From positions 1,422,501 to 1,486,500 of the forward strand of contig JAWNZC010000001.1 in NCBI GenBank assembly GCA_035771165.1: a stretch of 64,000 nt of DNA. The letters are read 5' to 3'. This DNA comes from Paragorgia papillata (Eukaryota > Cnidaria > Anthozoa > Scleralcyonacea > Coralliidae). Position numbers and translations under genes: made by a program. A model generated the notes under the pieces. That model had not been told where the DNA came from. It was given only the letters and a program-made list of their open reading frames with translations, and did no database searches. Below are positions 1-10,200 of the stretch, in pieces (positions within the stretch are counted from its first letter, which is position 1; the number at the start of each line of letters is the position of its first letter).

Positions 1-697
1 TCGTTTGCGAATGTGCAGTCGTTGGTAATGACTGTCTCGGGTTGTTATAATAGCAAGTTGTTGTTAGGGCTAACCATACAAGAGCTTCAGCATCACACAG
101 CACTGCTTGGCTAATATACCAAGCAATGAATGCGCAGCAATTGTATTCTATTGAAATCTCAATTTCAACGCCACCCCTAACAACAGCATTGCTCAACCTC
201 GCCAGCATTCATCAACGCCGACCCCCACATCGGTAGCAAAAATAACCCCTAAATAGTACATGAAACGTCCGTGCGTGTTCCGCTGAAAAGAATGCGTACT
301 TTATAATAATAGAACACCCCCCCCCATCCTTTCCTCCCCCCCCCCCATCCTTTCCTCTCGGTTTTAACTGGCATAAACGATCTGCGCGGAACCAAAATAA
401 AAGCTACGTCGTTTTCAAAAGAACTTCCTGCAATAAGGAGGATGCTCTAAGAAATCGGAGAAACACACAGAACCGTTACGAGCCTCTTCGTATCTGTCGC
501 AGAAGCGCAGCGTTGCACTGGTATTTCACGACTACGTCGACAATGATATGTTTTCCAAAATAAACCGAAATCTATTTACGAAAGATTTTATTTCATTTTC
601 TAAAGATCGCACTCAAACGAAACAACAAGAAACGAATAAGTAGAAAGAAATTTAATCAAGGAGAATGTTTTTCGGCAGGAAAATGAAAATGGATGTA
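1..697. other. Gene-free flank next to the rRNA fragment
   Basis: I see no supportable gene here. The stretch contains a C-rich run at about 318-348 and otherwise AT-rich unique-looking sequence. It lies immediately downstream of the rRNA 3' end on the minus strand, so it could be intergenic spacer of an rDNA unit or unrelated flank. The 94-codon minus-strand frame at 600-884 runs through the rRNA and is not a gene. Confidence 0.4.
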
Positions 698-1090
698 AAA
701 AATCAAAGAACAAGGGATTAATCTTAGTAGATCGTAGCAACAAGGCTACTCTTCTGCTTACAATACCCCGTTCTCTATTTAAGTCGTCTGCAAATGATTT
801 AGCCCCAGCAAATGTATATTTGAGTCTGTTTAGTGTTTCGGAGTGTGTTCTACTCGAGAAAGCACGTTGTGACGCAGGAAGCAATACAGCTTCTATCTTC
901 GTTCGCCAACGAATGTCCGGGACAATGCATCGTTGCGTTCTAGCACGGATTCTGACTTAGAGGCGTTCAGTCATAATCCAACAGATGGTAGCTTCGCACC
1001 ATTGGCTTTTCAGCCAAGTGCAAATGCCAATTGTCTGAATCTGCGGTTCCTCTCGTACTGAGCAGAATTACTATTGCAACAACATTTCAA

Positions 1091-1145
<55 letters not shown>

Positions 1146-1187
1146 ATTGGCGGGTGAACAATCCGACGCTTGGCGAATTCTGCTTCG

Positions 1188-1225
<38 letters not shown>

Positions 1226-1248
1226 AACGTCGCTATGAACGCTTGGCT

Positions 1249-1281
<33 letters not shown>

Positions 1282-1478
1282 GGACACCTCTAGCTTAAAA
1301 CTCGTAAGAGATAAAGGATCGATAGGCCATGCTTTCACAGTTTGTATTCATACTGAAAATCAAAATCAAGTGAGCTTTTACCCTTTTGTTCTACATGAGA
1401 TTTCCGTTCTCATTGAGCTCACCTTAGGACACCTGCGTTATCATTTGGCAGTAGTGCCGCCCCAGCCAAACTCCGGGT
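698..1478 (-). rRNA. 3' part of large-subunit (28S/25S) rRNA, 5'-truncated
   Basis: The + strand carries the complement of the last ~780 nt of nuclear large-subunit rRNA. The sarcin-ricin loop is present as the complement TCTGCGGTTCCTCTCGTACT at about 1042-1061. The conserved blocks CTGTCTCACGACGGTCTAAA and CTTAGGACACCTGCGTTAT also read through. The similarity ends at the natural 3' end near 698. On the other side it stops abruptly after CCGCCCCAGCCAAACTCC near 1478, so the 5' three quarters are missing. Several blocks read closer to the fungal/plant consensus I remember than to the vertebrate one, for example CACCTCTAGC, AAAGGATCGATAGGCC and the last helix near 730-800. It may be a truncated rDNA copy, an rRNA pseudogene or an assembly junction. 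Confidence 0.9.
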
Positions 1479-2570
1479 AGGTTTTAAAAATAATGAATCC
1501 AAAAATTCAAAAGCAACTGAATCATGTAGATTTAAGTACGTTATGTCGATTACAGAAGATATATTTTTAGCTGGGACAATTGATTATGACAGTTATTATT
1601 GACATTATATTTGTTCGGTTATTAAATACTGTACGGTTTCTTATCTGATCAGATCTATTCCGTTTAATATTATTCTCAACAGTTGCAATAATATAATTCC
1701 CTGTCGATGTCAATTTTTTGTGCGGGTATGTGTCAATCGTTTGTGCATAGTATGGATACGCAACGGTTGCAAAAGGGATGTTTTGAAGACAATTTTGTTC
1801 CTTTGTTTACATTTTGAGCTAAATAATATTTATCGCCTACAAGGAGATGAAAGCGACCCATTTCTTGACTACGAAAACTGTTATTTTTTACTTTCATTGC
1901 ATAGTTTTGTTTGGAAATGTTTCAAATGTTAGGAAAACTGTTTCTTTTCTATAAATAGTAAAACAGCGGGAAACTTTATTATATTGGGTTATTTATTCGG
2001 TTTTCCTTGTTATGCGAAATTGACTCTTTATCCGGTTATTATATCTCCTCTCGTTTTAATTTATACTTACCGCGGCCTTTAGACGATATGGAAAGCGGGT
2101 CTGTTACATTATATGAAATGATATTTATTCAACGATGTTGTCGACAGTCTGACGATAAAACAGTGTCGTCCCACTTTGGGAAAGAAAGGCCGAATATATT
2201 ACGTTAGAATTGGCGGGTAATTGGGAAAAGCAGGGGGGTTGTTTAGGGTGTTAGTTGTCCTTGCCATACTATTTGTTCATTGTTAATACACCTATAACGT
2301 GTCCTGCGCGCCCCCCTGGACATTAAGTTCTATGTGCATTATGGGTATACTCTGTATTCAAAGTGACGTGACCCTAACCCATTTTCAAAATATAGGGGAA
2401 TTATACCTAACTAAATGCGGAAGTCCAAAAGGGAAACCAAAATATGGCCTAAGCGAGAGTTTATCCATTCAGACTCATGTTTCTAAATTTTTAAAAAATG
2501 TTATCCTAGACACTTTTCGAGCTAGGGACGGATTTGCGTTTTACAACATGGCGGACGCTCCTTGTTTCCT
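1479..2570. other. AT-rich intergenic stretch, nothing assigned
   Basis: I see no exon, TIR pair or tandem array that I can support. The short open frames here (70-108 codons) lack any recognisable motif and have poor coding character. The end of the stretch, near 2550, contains ATGGCG in a GC-richer setting, which resembles sequence around animal transcription starts but is not proof of one. Confidence 0.3.
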
Positions 2571-2882
2571 GTCGTGACAGCCTCCCGCGTTAGCTTAGCT
2601 AGAAGCCAGAGGATCTGTAAATTCTTTTACAGAATCAGGGGATCGGTATCATCGGTCTTCATGAAGTCCTCGCCAGCTAGAACACGACAATGTGGAAACT
2701 AAGAAGTACTCGGAAGCAGTTCCATGCGGATCATGAAACACGTCCATCTTTTCAAAACGTTCTCTCGCTAATTAACCGTCAACACAAATATTCAAATACA
2801 ACCGCGTCGCGTACCCCCCCTGTGTAGTATAATTCCCATAATCGGATCATTCACAATGACAAACAAACCAAAACAAACCAAC

Positions 2883-2918
2883 ATGGCGTCAAATATGCCG
2901 ACAATACACAAGAGGAAG
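2883..2918 (+). CDS. Possible first coding exon (or alternative GCN1 first exon)
   Basis: An ATG in good context is followed by 12 codons (MASNMPTIHKRK) and then a consensus donor GTAAGT at 2919. The exon ends in phase 0. GCN1 exon 2 (start 7357) also begins in phase 0, so the two could be spliced together as an alternative first exon 4.3 kb upstream of the MATGSLK exon. I could not find a convincing second exon of a separate gene between 2919 and 7200. The residues match nothing I recognise. This is a candidate only. Confidence 0.25.
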
Positions 2919-3458
2919 GTAAGTTCGTAAATATCTATAAATCTATAAAATCTCTGTTGGATATTGAAGTCCTATATTCTAAAAGACTAAAATGTGGTAA
3001 TTCCACAATAGCAACCGTGTTAGATTTTGTTAATACTGCTGAGGTTTTCATACAGGTATCTTTGTCAATTGCCATCTTTATAGGACATCCTCAGACAATT
3101 TTTTTTTTTTATTTAACATCCTCAGATAAAATTTTTTTTAAAGCGAACAAAATTTATTGTCTGTATGGTTTATTGCTGTCTGATTTACCGGTTTAACATT
3201 ATTTATTACCTTCATTATGTTTTCGTTTAAATAATATTCGCTCGCGTATACGAGACAAGCACTTTGCTTTGTGCTCCTGGCCTAAGATTTCAAAGCAGAC
3301 GAGAGAATCTTCTTTCACTTTTTTTATAAATTAATTATTGTCCAGGTGTGTTCGTGTGTTCTGTAACAAAACACTTTGCCTTCTCATTCTTTCGCCAATG
3401 TTTCTTAAGCTGAATTTGCACTAGACTAGGCGTATAAAAATGGGCCCAGGCTCATTTA

Positions 3459-3571
3459 GACGCCGTTTACACTAGAGCAAAAGTATTCGGATTCACATTG
3501 TTCTTCATTCTCATGGGGAATGGAAAACAATGAATCCGGAAACTTTTGCTCTATCTAGTGTAAACGGGGTC
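3459..3571. mobile_element. Tourist-like MITE (113 bp, fold-back)
   Basis: The left end reads GACGCCGTTTACACTAGAGC and the right end is the matching inverted copy ending in GGGGTC. Both sides are flanked by TTA (3456-3458 and 3572-3574), a 3-bp TWA target duplication as made by PIF/Harbinger transposases. It has no coding capacity. The same terminus recurs at 15689 and a related one at 14627 and 37767. Confidence 0.8.
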
Positions 3572-5661
3572 TTAGTCGCAGATGAAACAGGCGCGTTTAT
3601 CCTGCCTTGCACATGCGGCTTGCCGATCACATATATACCTTGAGAGAGAGGTCGAGAGTTTCATTTTCGTTTGCATCCGTAAACGAATAATGATTATTTT
3701 ATTACCTTGCTTCCTCAATCATCTACTATTGGGCTAGTCACTATTTCGTCAACTAAAAGTCAGTACTTTGAACTCGCCACACAACTAGGTGCCTAGTGCC
3801 AGGTGTAAAAAAAATATTTTTGGAAATTTTATTAATCAATTTTCAATGGTTTGTAAACAATTGCACAAAAACAGTTGCACGAAGTAACCAATTATTTATA
3901 AATACTCAATTTCATGCAGTTTGATTTGCTTTATATAAACCTTCATGGGTGTGTGAGTGGGTGGATATCATGCATTTGGTCCAAAGTTACATTTCTAAAG
4001 GGGCAAGGGGGTACGCCACAAATAATTTTAAATTTTCCTGCATTTTGGGTGAAAAAGTTATCTTCTTTAATTTGGGTACAGGAAATAAATTTTTATATGA
4101 CGTCGAAAAGTCCGTTAGCTCGACAAGATATTATAATTTTAACAGGAAGAAAAGAAAGAAGATCAGAATAATAAGCAATAGACCTCAGCAGGGACAAACT
4201 CGGAAATATTTGACACGCTTCAGGTGTGCAGTATAATAGGAGTCAGGGGAATTAAATTAGAAAAACTCTGGCGTAATGTGTGTGATTTAAGCGCTAGAAA
4301 CGCGAGGAAAAATAGAGAGAAATTATTATACTAAAATAAACAGCTGAACAAATTGCTCCATCATTGTGTTCATTATTCATCCTGTCCTTGCAAACCGGAG
4401 CCCTTCGTAATTAGTGGAAAATTTGATCGTCCCACTTCCTTAGAAAGGAGACAAACATTGCGCAGGAAATTTCGCCAATATCATTGCTCCCGAATATATC
4501 TAAACTTTTGGAACACTATCCTGTTCAAGATAAGAGTTTATCTCTTGCGCAGTACATCAATTCAGATAAACATGCAAGAGTTTATTCCTTGGAAAGTCTT
4601 CTATTACTCAGTTAGTTCAGGTTCTTGAGTATATTGGTCACCAACTGGACAATGGTAAACAAACCGAGGTAATTTACCTCGACATGAGCAAAGACTGATA
4701 AACATTACCTGATATATATCAATATTCACGGAAATCTTTGTGATCACTTAGTGGTCTCAAAATCATTTTAAAGTTAATGGTAGGGGATTTGTATTTTGTC
4801 CTTATGTCCTAAAACAATAAACAGCTTCACGTTTTCGTGCTTTCCCTTTGCTCGTCCAAACCATAAGTCAGCTTAACTAAACCTAACTTAAACCATTTCG
4901 GTTTTCTTGGCCTGTGTTTCCAAATTTTCGACTGAAACCGTTGTCTGTTTAATACTTCTTTCTGGAATCCGATTCTACTGAATTTTTTTTTTCTGTTAAT
5001 TTTTAATTCTGCCTTTGCAAATTGTACATGCATAGAGAGGCCATTTAAAGGCTTGCCAAAAATAATTCCTTTTCAAACCTCCTAAAACAATATATTTTTT
5101 ACAACCAGAATTTAATAATGAAATCTAAGTTTTGTAATCGAAGTAGTATTCAGACTTTTTTTGTCAGTGGCGCTCACGGCTGATATCATAATCACTCCGG
5201 CGCTGGTAGGATAACCTAGAACGGTCAGCCGTACTATTGCATTTCATGAATGGTTACATAAAGTCCCATCCCCTCCGCTGATACGAAGTATTTAGGGCTC
5301 GGGCGAAATTTCGTAATCGCCTCATCGAGATAATATGGAATGATTTTTTAGCGCATTTTATAATTATTATTAAAAATTCTATGAAAATTAATAAAATATA
5401 TATTCAAAGTCCTAAAATGTATTTTCTTTTCTCCATTTTTTATGACATTTTATAACCTTCAGAATTCTGTAAAATCGCCCCTCAAGTGCAGGAAATCGCG
5501 TTTCCGGGACTATAGATTTCAAAATTTTCAAGGCCTAGAGGTTTGTCCACCCCAGTTGTATCACCTGGCACTGCCACTGTCTCTACGGATTTTAACTTTT
5601 CTCGAGAACGGTCTTCGAGACCTTGGCTTGGCTACGCCACTGCATATACATGTCGAACCAC
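3572..5661. other. Gene-free stretch upstream of GCN1
   Basis: I see no supportable exon. One segment, about 4138-4232, is a copy of a dispersed repeat described separately. The overlapping open frames of 85-95 codons at 3914-4236 lie partly in that repeat and show no known domain. Confidence 0.3.
4138..4232 (+). repeat. Dispersed repeat, copy 1
   Basis: This segment and 62795-62877 both contain AAGAAAAGAAAGAAGAT, then CTCGGAAATATTTGACACGC and a following TTCAGGTGT. In both copies one frame reads KKRKKIR and then RKYLTRFRC, which suggests a shared ancestral coding tail or simply conserved repeat sequence. I cannot name the family. Confidence 0.5.
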
Positions 5662-5845
5662 GGATCATAAACCAAATTGGAGTTTCGACTGCGCGTACCA
5701 TCTGGATAAAACGTAGTTTAATTTATATAATATGACGCTGAAGCAGCCGTAGTAAACATAACGTTTCTGATCTGACAAACGATTTGATGTTTAGGTATGC
5801 TATAAGGATAAAATTATATTTGTTTATCGATTATATCCTTGACCA
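5662..5845. repeat. Dispersed repeat, copy 1 of an inverted pair
   Basis: About 180 bp here (around GGAGTTTCGACTGCGC, AAAACGTAGTTTA and AAACATAACGTTTCTGA) is found in reverse orientation at 43432-43615. Shared blocks on the other copy include GCGCAGTCGAAACTCC and TACTACGGCTTCTTCAG. It is non-coding; it is probably a short non-autonomous element of unknown family. Confidence 0.6.
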
Positions 5846-5859
5846 TAATCCCATACAGC

Positions 5860-6410
5860 TGAAGTAATGCGGTCGGGAAACATTTTTCTTCAACTTGCAA
5901 CGCAACTTGTTTGCGGCAACATGCTGATTCAACTTCAAACAAAATCATTGTTGCGTGATAATGTTTATTGTGGTCGGTTATAATACGTGCAACAATGCGC
6001 TTTTCAACTTGCAACGCAACAAAGTTGGAGCAATTTGTTGCTCGTATTACTTCACAGGGGCGCAACTAGAAAATTTCGAGGGCAGGGGTTGAACGCAAAA
6101 AAAGTGCGAAGTCGTTCAGTATTCTAAACAATTTGGGACTAGAAGCCAGTGGCGTGGGAAGCAGAGATTCTCGGGGGGTCCGGGGGCATGCCCCCCGGAA
6201 CATTTTTCAATTTTGGGTCTCGAAAACGGTATTTACTGCATTTTTAGGACGCTTTTCTCGTATTTTCGGTTGTGGAAATGTTTTATTTTGGTCTCGCATT
6301 ATTGCGGAGAATTATATTGCGTGCTACAACACGATTAAGGGCAGGGGTTAAAAAGGGCAGGGGTCGCGACCCTCCCGACCCCCCCTTTAGTTGCGCCCCT
6401 GCTTCACTTT
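5860..6410. mobile_element. Fold-back MITE interrupted by a later insertion
   Basis: The left edge TGAAGTAATGCGGTCGGGA and the right side CGTATTACTTCA are inverted copies. Internally, TTCAACTTGCAACGCAAC occurs twice (about 5889 and 6003). The right end was then hit by the element at 6055-6401, which duplicated CTTCA. The original span was therefore about 200 bp. Confidence 0.5.
6055..6401. mobile_element. hAT-like MITE, CAGGGGCGCAAC ends
   Basis: The termini CAGGGGCGCAACTAGAAA and TTTAGTTGCGCCCCTG are inverted. CTTCA occurs on both sides (6050-6054 and 6402-6406), a probable 5-bp target duplication. CAGGGGCG-type ends are usual for hAT elements; the short duplication is at the lower edge for that superfamily. 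The interior (GGGGTCCGGGGGCATGCCCC) is G/C-skewed and non-coding. Confidence 0.65.
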
Positions 6411-6991
6411 AAGTCGTCTCTAAAATTTATATATGTATTCAAAACATGAAAAAACAGTAGTCTCATGCACTGGCCAGCCTATGTTATCAGTCCCCGTTAT
6501 GCTTTAATGGACACGATATATTTGGCATAGGGGCCCAAATGTAAAATTAATAGGAAACTAATTCAGTTGCATGTGAGCCTAAATAAACCTACGATTTGGT
6601 CTATAGCGAAAATGTAACGGTGTTGTTTTTACGGAGGGAGGAAAACCGGAGAACCCGGCGAATAACTTTCGAAGCACACCCATATTTGAGGACATGATAC
6701 ATAGAGAGACCCCGAATTTACCAACCATTTACCAACGTTTTACTGTAGTCGTAATAATAGACTTGTTTTTAAAATATTTATCAATTCATTCGACGAAGTT
6801 TCTTTGAACAACTTAACTTCCTGTTTGGAATTTGATTGGTGTTCGACTAATAATCATATTTCATATTGCTTGTTCCGATATTTCGTTAAAAAATAATTGT
6901 TTGAATCGGATAAAGCGTTTTTCCACCTTTCCTAGCAAAGAGAAAGACTAATTCGTGATAAATTACCAATTTTTACCTTATCGTGTTGAAA

Positions 6992-6999
6992 TGACGTCA
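6992..6999. promoter_or_regulatory. Consensus CRE/ATF site upstream of GCN1
   Basis: A perfect palindromic TGACGTCA lies about 200 bp upstream of the GCN1 start codon, with a TATA-like TTTATAAG at 7008-7015 just downstream. bZIP factors of the CREB/ATF class bind this octamer. The position fits a proximal promoter, but the transcription start is unknown, so function is inferred. Confidence 0.4.
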
Positions 7000-7109
7000 A
7001 CCGTGCCTTTATAAGTGTACATATGCACGGAGCTTTATGTTTTATTTGTTAAAAATAAGTTTTATCCCGACGCAGAACGCGTCATTTTGCCACGACAGTA
7101 AGAGACATA

Positions 7110-7199
7110 ATGTTTGGTGTATTTGAAGTACACGTCTCTTGTGTCCCTCGCGCTTGCCTTAATGAACGTGGGCTCTGGCAACAAGATGGTCTTTTCTAA
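7110..7199 (+). other. Upstream ORF 1 in the probable GCN1 leader
   Basis: An ATG at 7110 opens 29 codons and stops at TAA 7197-7199, four bases before the GCN1 ATG. It is out of frame with GCN1. It counts as a uORF only if transcription starts upstream of 7110, which the sequence does not show. Confidence 0.35.
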
Positions 7200-7203
7200 A
7201 TAA
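7162..7203 (+). other. Upstream ORF 2, stop overlaps the GCN1 start (TAATG)
   Basis: An ATG at 7162, with a second in-frame ATG at 7186, opens a 13-codon frame whose TAA (7201-7203) shares its last A with the GCN1 ATG (7203-7205). The TAATG overlap is a known arrangement for termination-reinitiation. Whether it is transcribed here is not known. Confidence 0.35.
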
Positions 7204-7223
7204 TGGCGACTGGTTCACTCAAG
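7203..7223 (+). CDS. GCN1: GCN1 exon 1 (start codon)
   Basis: Seven codons, MATGSLK, followed by GTATGG. The context AATAATGG is acceptable for initiation. It ends in phase 0, matching exon 2. The residues themselves are not diagnostic; the exon is supported by its position, phase and length relative to the known N-terminus. Intron 1 is only 133 bp. Confidence 0.8.
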
Positions 7224-10200
7224 GTATGGTCATGGATTGTAAAATGACTCTTTGCCATTCATGGTAGAACAAAGCAGTTGAATTCTCAGTTTTATTTTTT
7301 TTGTTGTTATTTGTTTGATACCAAATGGCTAAAATTTATGCTTAATGGAACTTCAGGTCGACGACGTGTTGCTCATTTGTGCGTCTAAAGTAACCAGCAG
7401 CAAGACTAAAGATCGCCGCCACATTTTCGAGGACTTTTACTCAATCATCGATCGAACTGGTAAGATTTGTAGGAGGGAAACTCTCTTCTCCTTCTTTTAC
7501 TTATATTTCGTGTATCAGTTTAGTGACTTTAAACTTGTAAAAGTGCCTATGAAACGAAAATAGAGTCAGTCAATTAATAGAAAGAAACATGACAAAGTAA
7601 CATTTTTTGCAATTTTTGGTTTTCTTGCTTCGTTTTTGAGATATTTCAGTTTGTTTTATATGTAAATGTAACATGTTGTCTTGTGATGTACATGTGCACT
7701 AACTGAGTTATCAGAGAAGGTTGTGTATTTTTGCTATTATCAAACGAAATCACTTAACATTCTATGTGTTTGGTGTTGTAGGAAGAACACGTGCACGTGT
7801 TTCCTTCGAATTAATTTGGTTTGTTAAGAGCAAAGATATCTAACCTTCTCAGATATTATCAGTCATAGTGACTGATGCATAATGCATGTTGTGATTACCA
7901 ACGTGCTCCATCAAAATAGTGGACGAATAAAATTATATCCAAAAAATATGGATTTTTTGGTGGTGATTTCTCCACAATTTGTTATTTTTTGGTAATACTA
8001 TGATAAGCCAGGTAGTGGCATCTTTCCCTCTTCTTAGTTATTACCAAAAAATGGTCATACTAATTACCGACAAAAACCGTAAAAAGCCAGCAAAAACCGA
8101 CAAGAACCGTCAAAAACTGTAGGCACATCATAGGCAGGATTCTTTAGTCAGGGGAGCAGTATAGACTGTCCAATTTCCAGGGGTATGCTCCATAGAGATC
8201 ATAATATAAGTACTAGAGGGGGTATCAGGGCCAAAAATGCGAGGAAAATTGAACGCCGCCATTAATAGTACCAGTCCCTTTGAAGACTTGCCTACGGGAA
8301 CAGGTGGGAAACATTTAACTGACCAAAAATCGCGGGCGCATTTGTTCTGTTTCTTTATTTTTGACATTTTTTGTTCGAAATGAGGTTCATTCAGGTTTGA
8401 ATGTTTTGTTAGCTGAAATATTTGGTGGTGATTTCAAACTGGTTGTGATGACTTTCTGTGAGCTATATTTTCCTATAAAATGTGAGTGGTCAGTTGAGTG
8501 ATTGTTGCAATATGTTTCTGTGTAAATTTAACCCGTAGCGTAATTGTGTGAAAGTACCAGTGGAAAATGCAGTGGAAAGTACAGCATGTTTATTTTGCCT
8601 TCTCTCACAATTTATTATTAGCCACGATTTTAGTTGCAAGAAACTTCTGTTTTGGAAATTTCGGCAATTTTTGTCGGCTTTTGTCGATTTTTTTCGGTAA
8701 TTAGTATGACCCCCAAAAAATGACAAATTCTAGAAAATGGCCATTTGGATATAATTTTATTCATCCGCCATTTTGATTTTAGTTGTTCCCAGGTGCCTGT
8801 AAATGCACATTTTGCTTTGCCAGGTGTGCATTTTTTGTCGTGAAAAAAGTATTCTGCATGCGGTTAGCAAAGTTAGCAGTCTGGTGTGTGTACATCACAT
8901 GTGGCATTTACTGATTTACATATCAAACAAAATGAAATATCCCAGCAATGAAGCCAGGAAACAAAAAACTGTAAAAGATGCTTCATTGTCCTTTTTTTAA
9001 ATGTTCTTTCAAATATGAAAAGACAATCTTTAATTTTGTGTCACAGACATCTTAATGTTTTCCAGACTGCTAAATTGGCTGTGTGCACGGAATTTCTTCC
9101 TTGTGCAGTTTTTTTATTGTGTGTGCGCACGATGTTTTTTTAAGTGTGCAATTCATGTCAAGAAGGCCAATTCATGGGCACATGCTGTGATCTTATCTTG
9201 CCGAACAAAATGTGCATCAGAAGTACAGAAATGACATGACAATTGACAACTCACACAAGTGGGAAAATGGCTAGTCAAGAAAATAGTCTAAGCTTCTCTA
9301 CGCAAGTGGCAAGCCTATATTAAAAAACTGAAAGTTAATTGGTGTGTTGCAATTAATCCTCTGAGATTTAAAGAGAAAAGACACAGTGGTAATATACTAC
9401 CATTTGCATCCAAACCATTAAGCGTGTAGTGAATAACTACAATCAGTGACAAAAGCATTGGGACATTTCAACCTGCTGTGAAGGACAACATTTTATAAAA
9501 TAACACAATACCGATTAGCTCTGATTGGTTAAAAACCATGCACATGATCAGATTATCCAAACACAGAAAATGGAAATCAAAAGCACTTTTGTTGTATTTT
9601 ATGTAAAACAGCCAAATCATGGTGACTCACGTGACCAAGTCACAACATTTTATGGCTAAGACAAACTTTTTTCAACACTTCCAAATTGGCTATAGTCAAA
9701 CCCCTTTTACAAAACAGAGGCATTAGGAAGGTGTTTAAGTTGAAATAATAATTTCCTAAAAAAATTATTTCAAGCCTTTGATTTTGTGACTTGTTAGTGC
9801 GTGACTCACGTGACAGCCACAAATGATAAAACCCTACACAATGGTACTTTTAATTATTTTCCTGGTAATATATTAATTCTTGTTCATTCTAACTTTGTAA
9901 GACATGTGTATTAAGGTACTATTTATGACACTCAATGGACATTTTAGTGAAATCAGTTTTATTTCAACAGTAAACGACACCAAAGTAATGTGACTCACGT
10001 GACATAAAATTTTAACTCACATGACCAATGACAAATATCATTCTTAAACTCAGTTTAAACCATGTAAAATTAACAACTTCTTTTAAAAATTAATTAACAA
10101 AAATATGCATGCATGTTCAAACAAACCTAAGCCCATTAAATCTTATAGTTAAACGTTCTCTTGTTTGTAAAAGCTTCTTTAACGCTTTGGAACTCGTTGT

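Noticed and set aside
1154..1480. 108-codon plus-strand open frame
   Set aside because: It is the complement of conserved large-subunit rRNA read as protein.
8128..8367. 79-codon minus-strand frame with MEHTPGNWTVYTAPL
   Set aside because: It lies in the centre of a long-TIR non-autonomous element and shows no domain or splice support.
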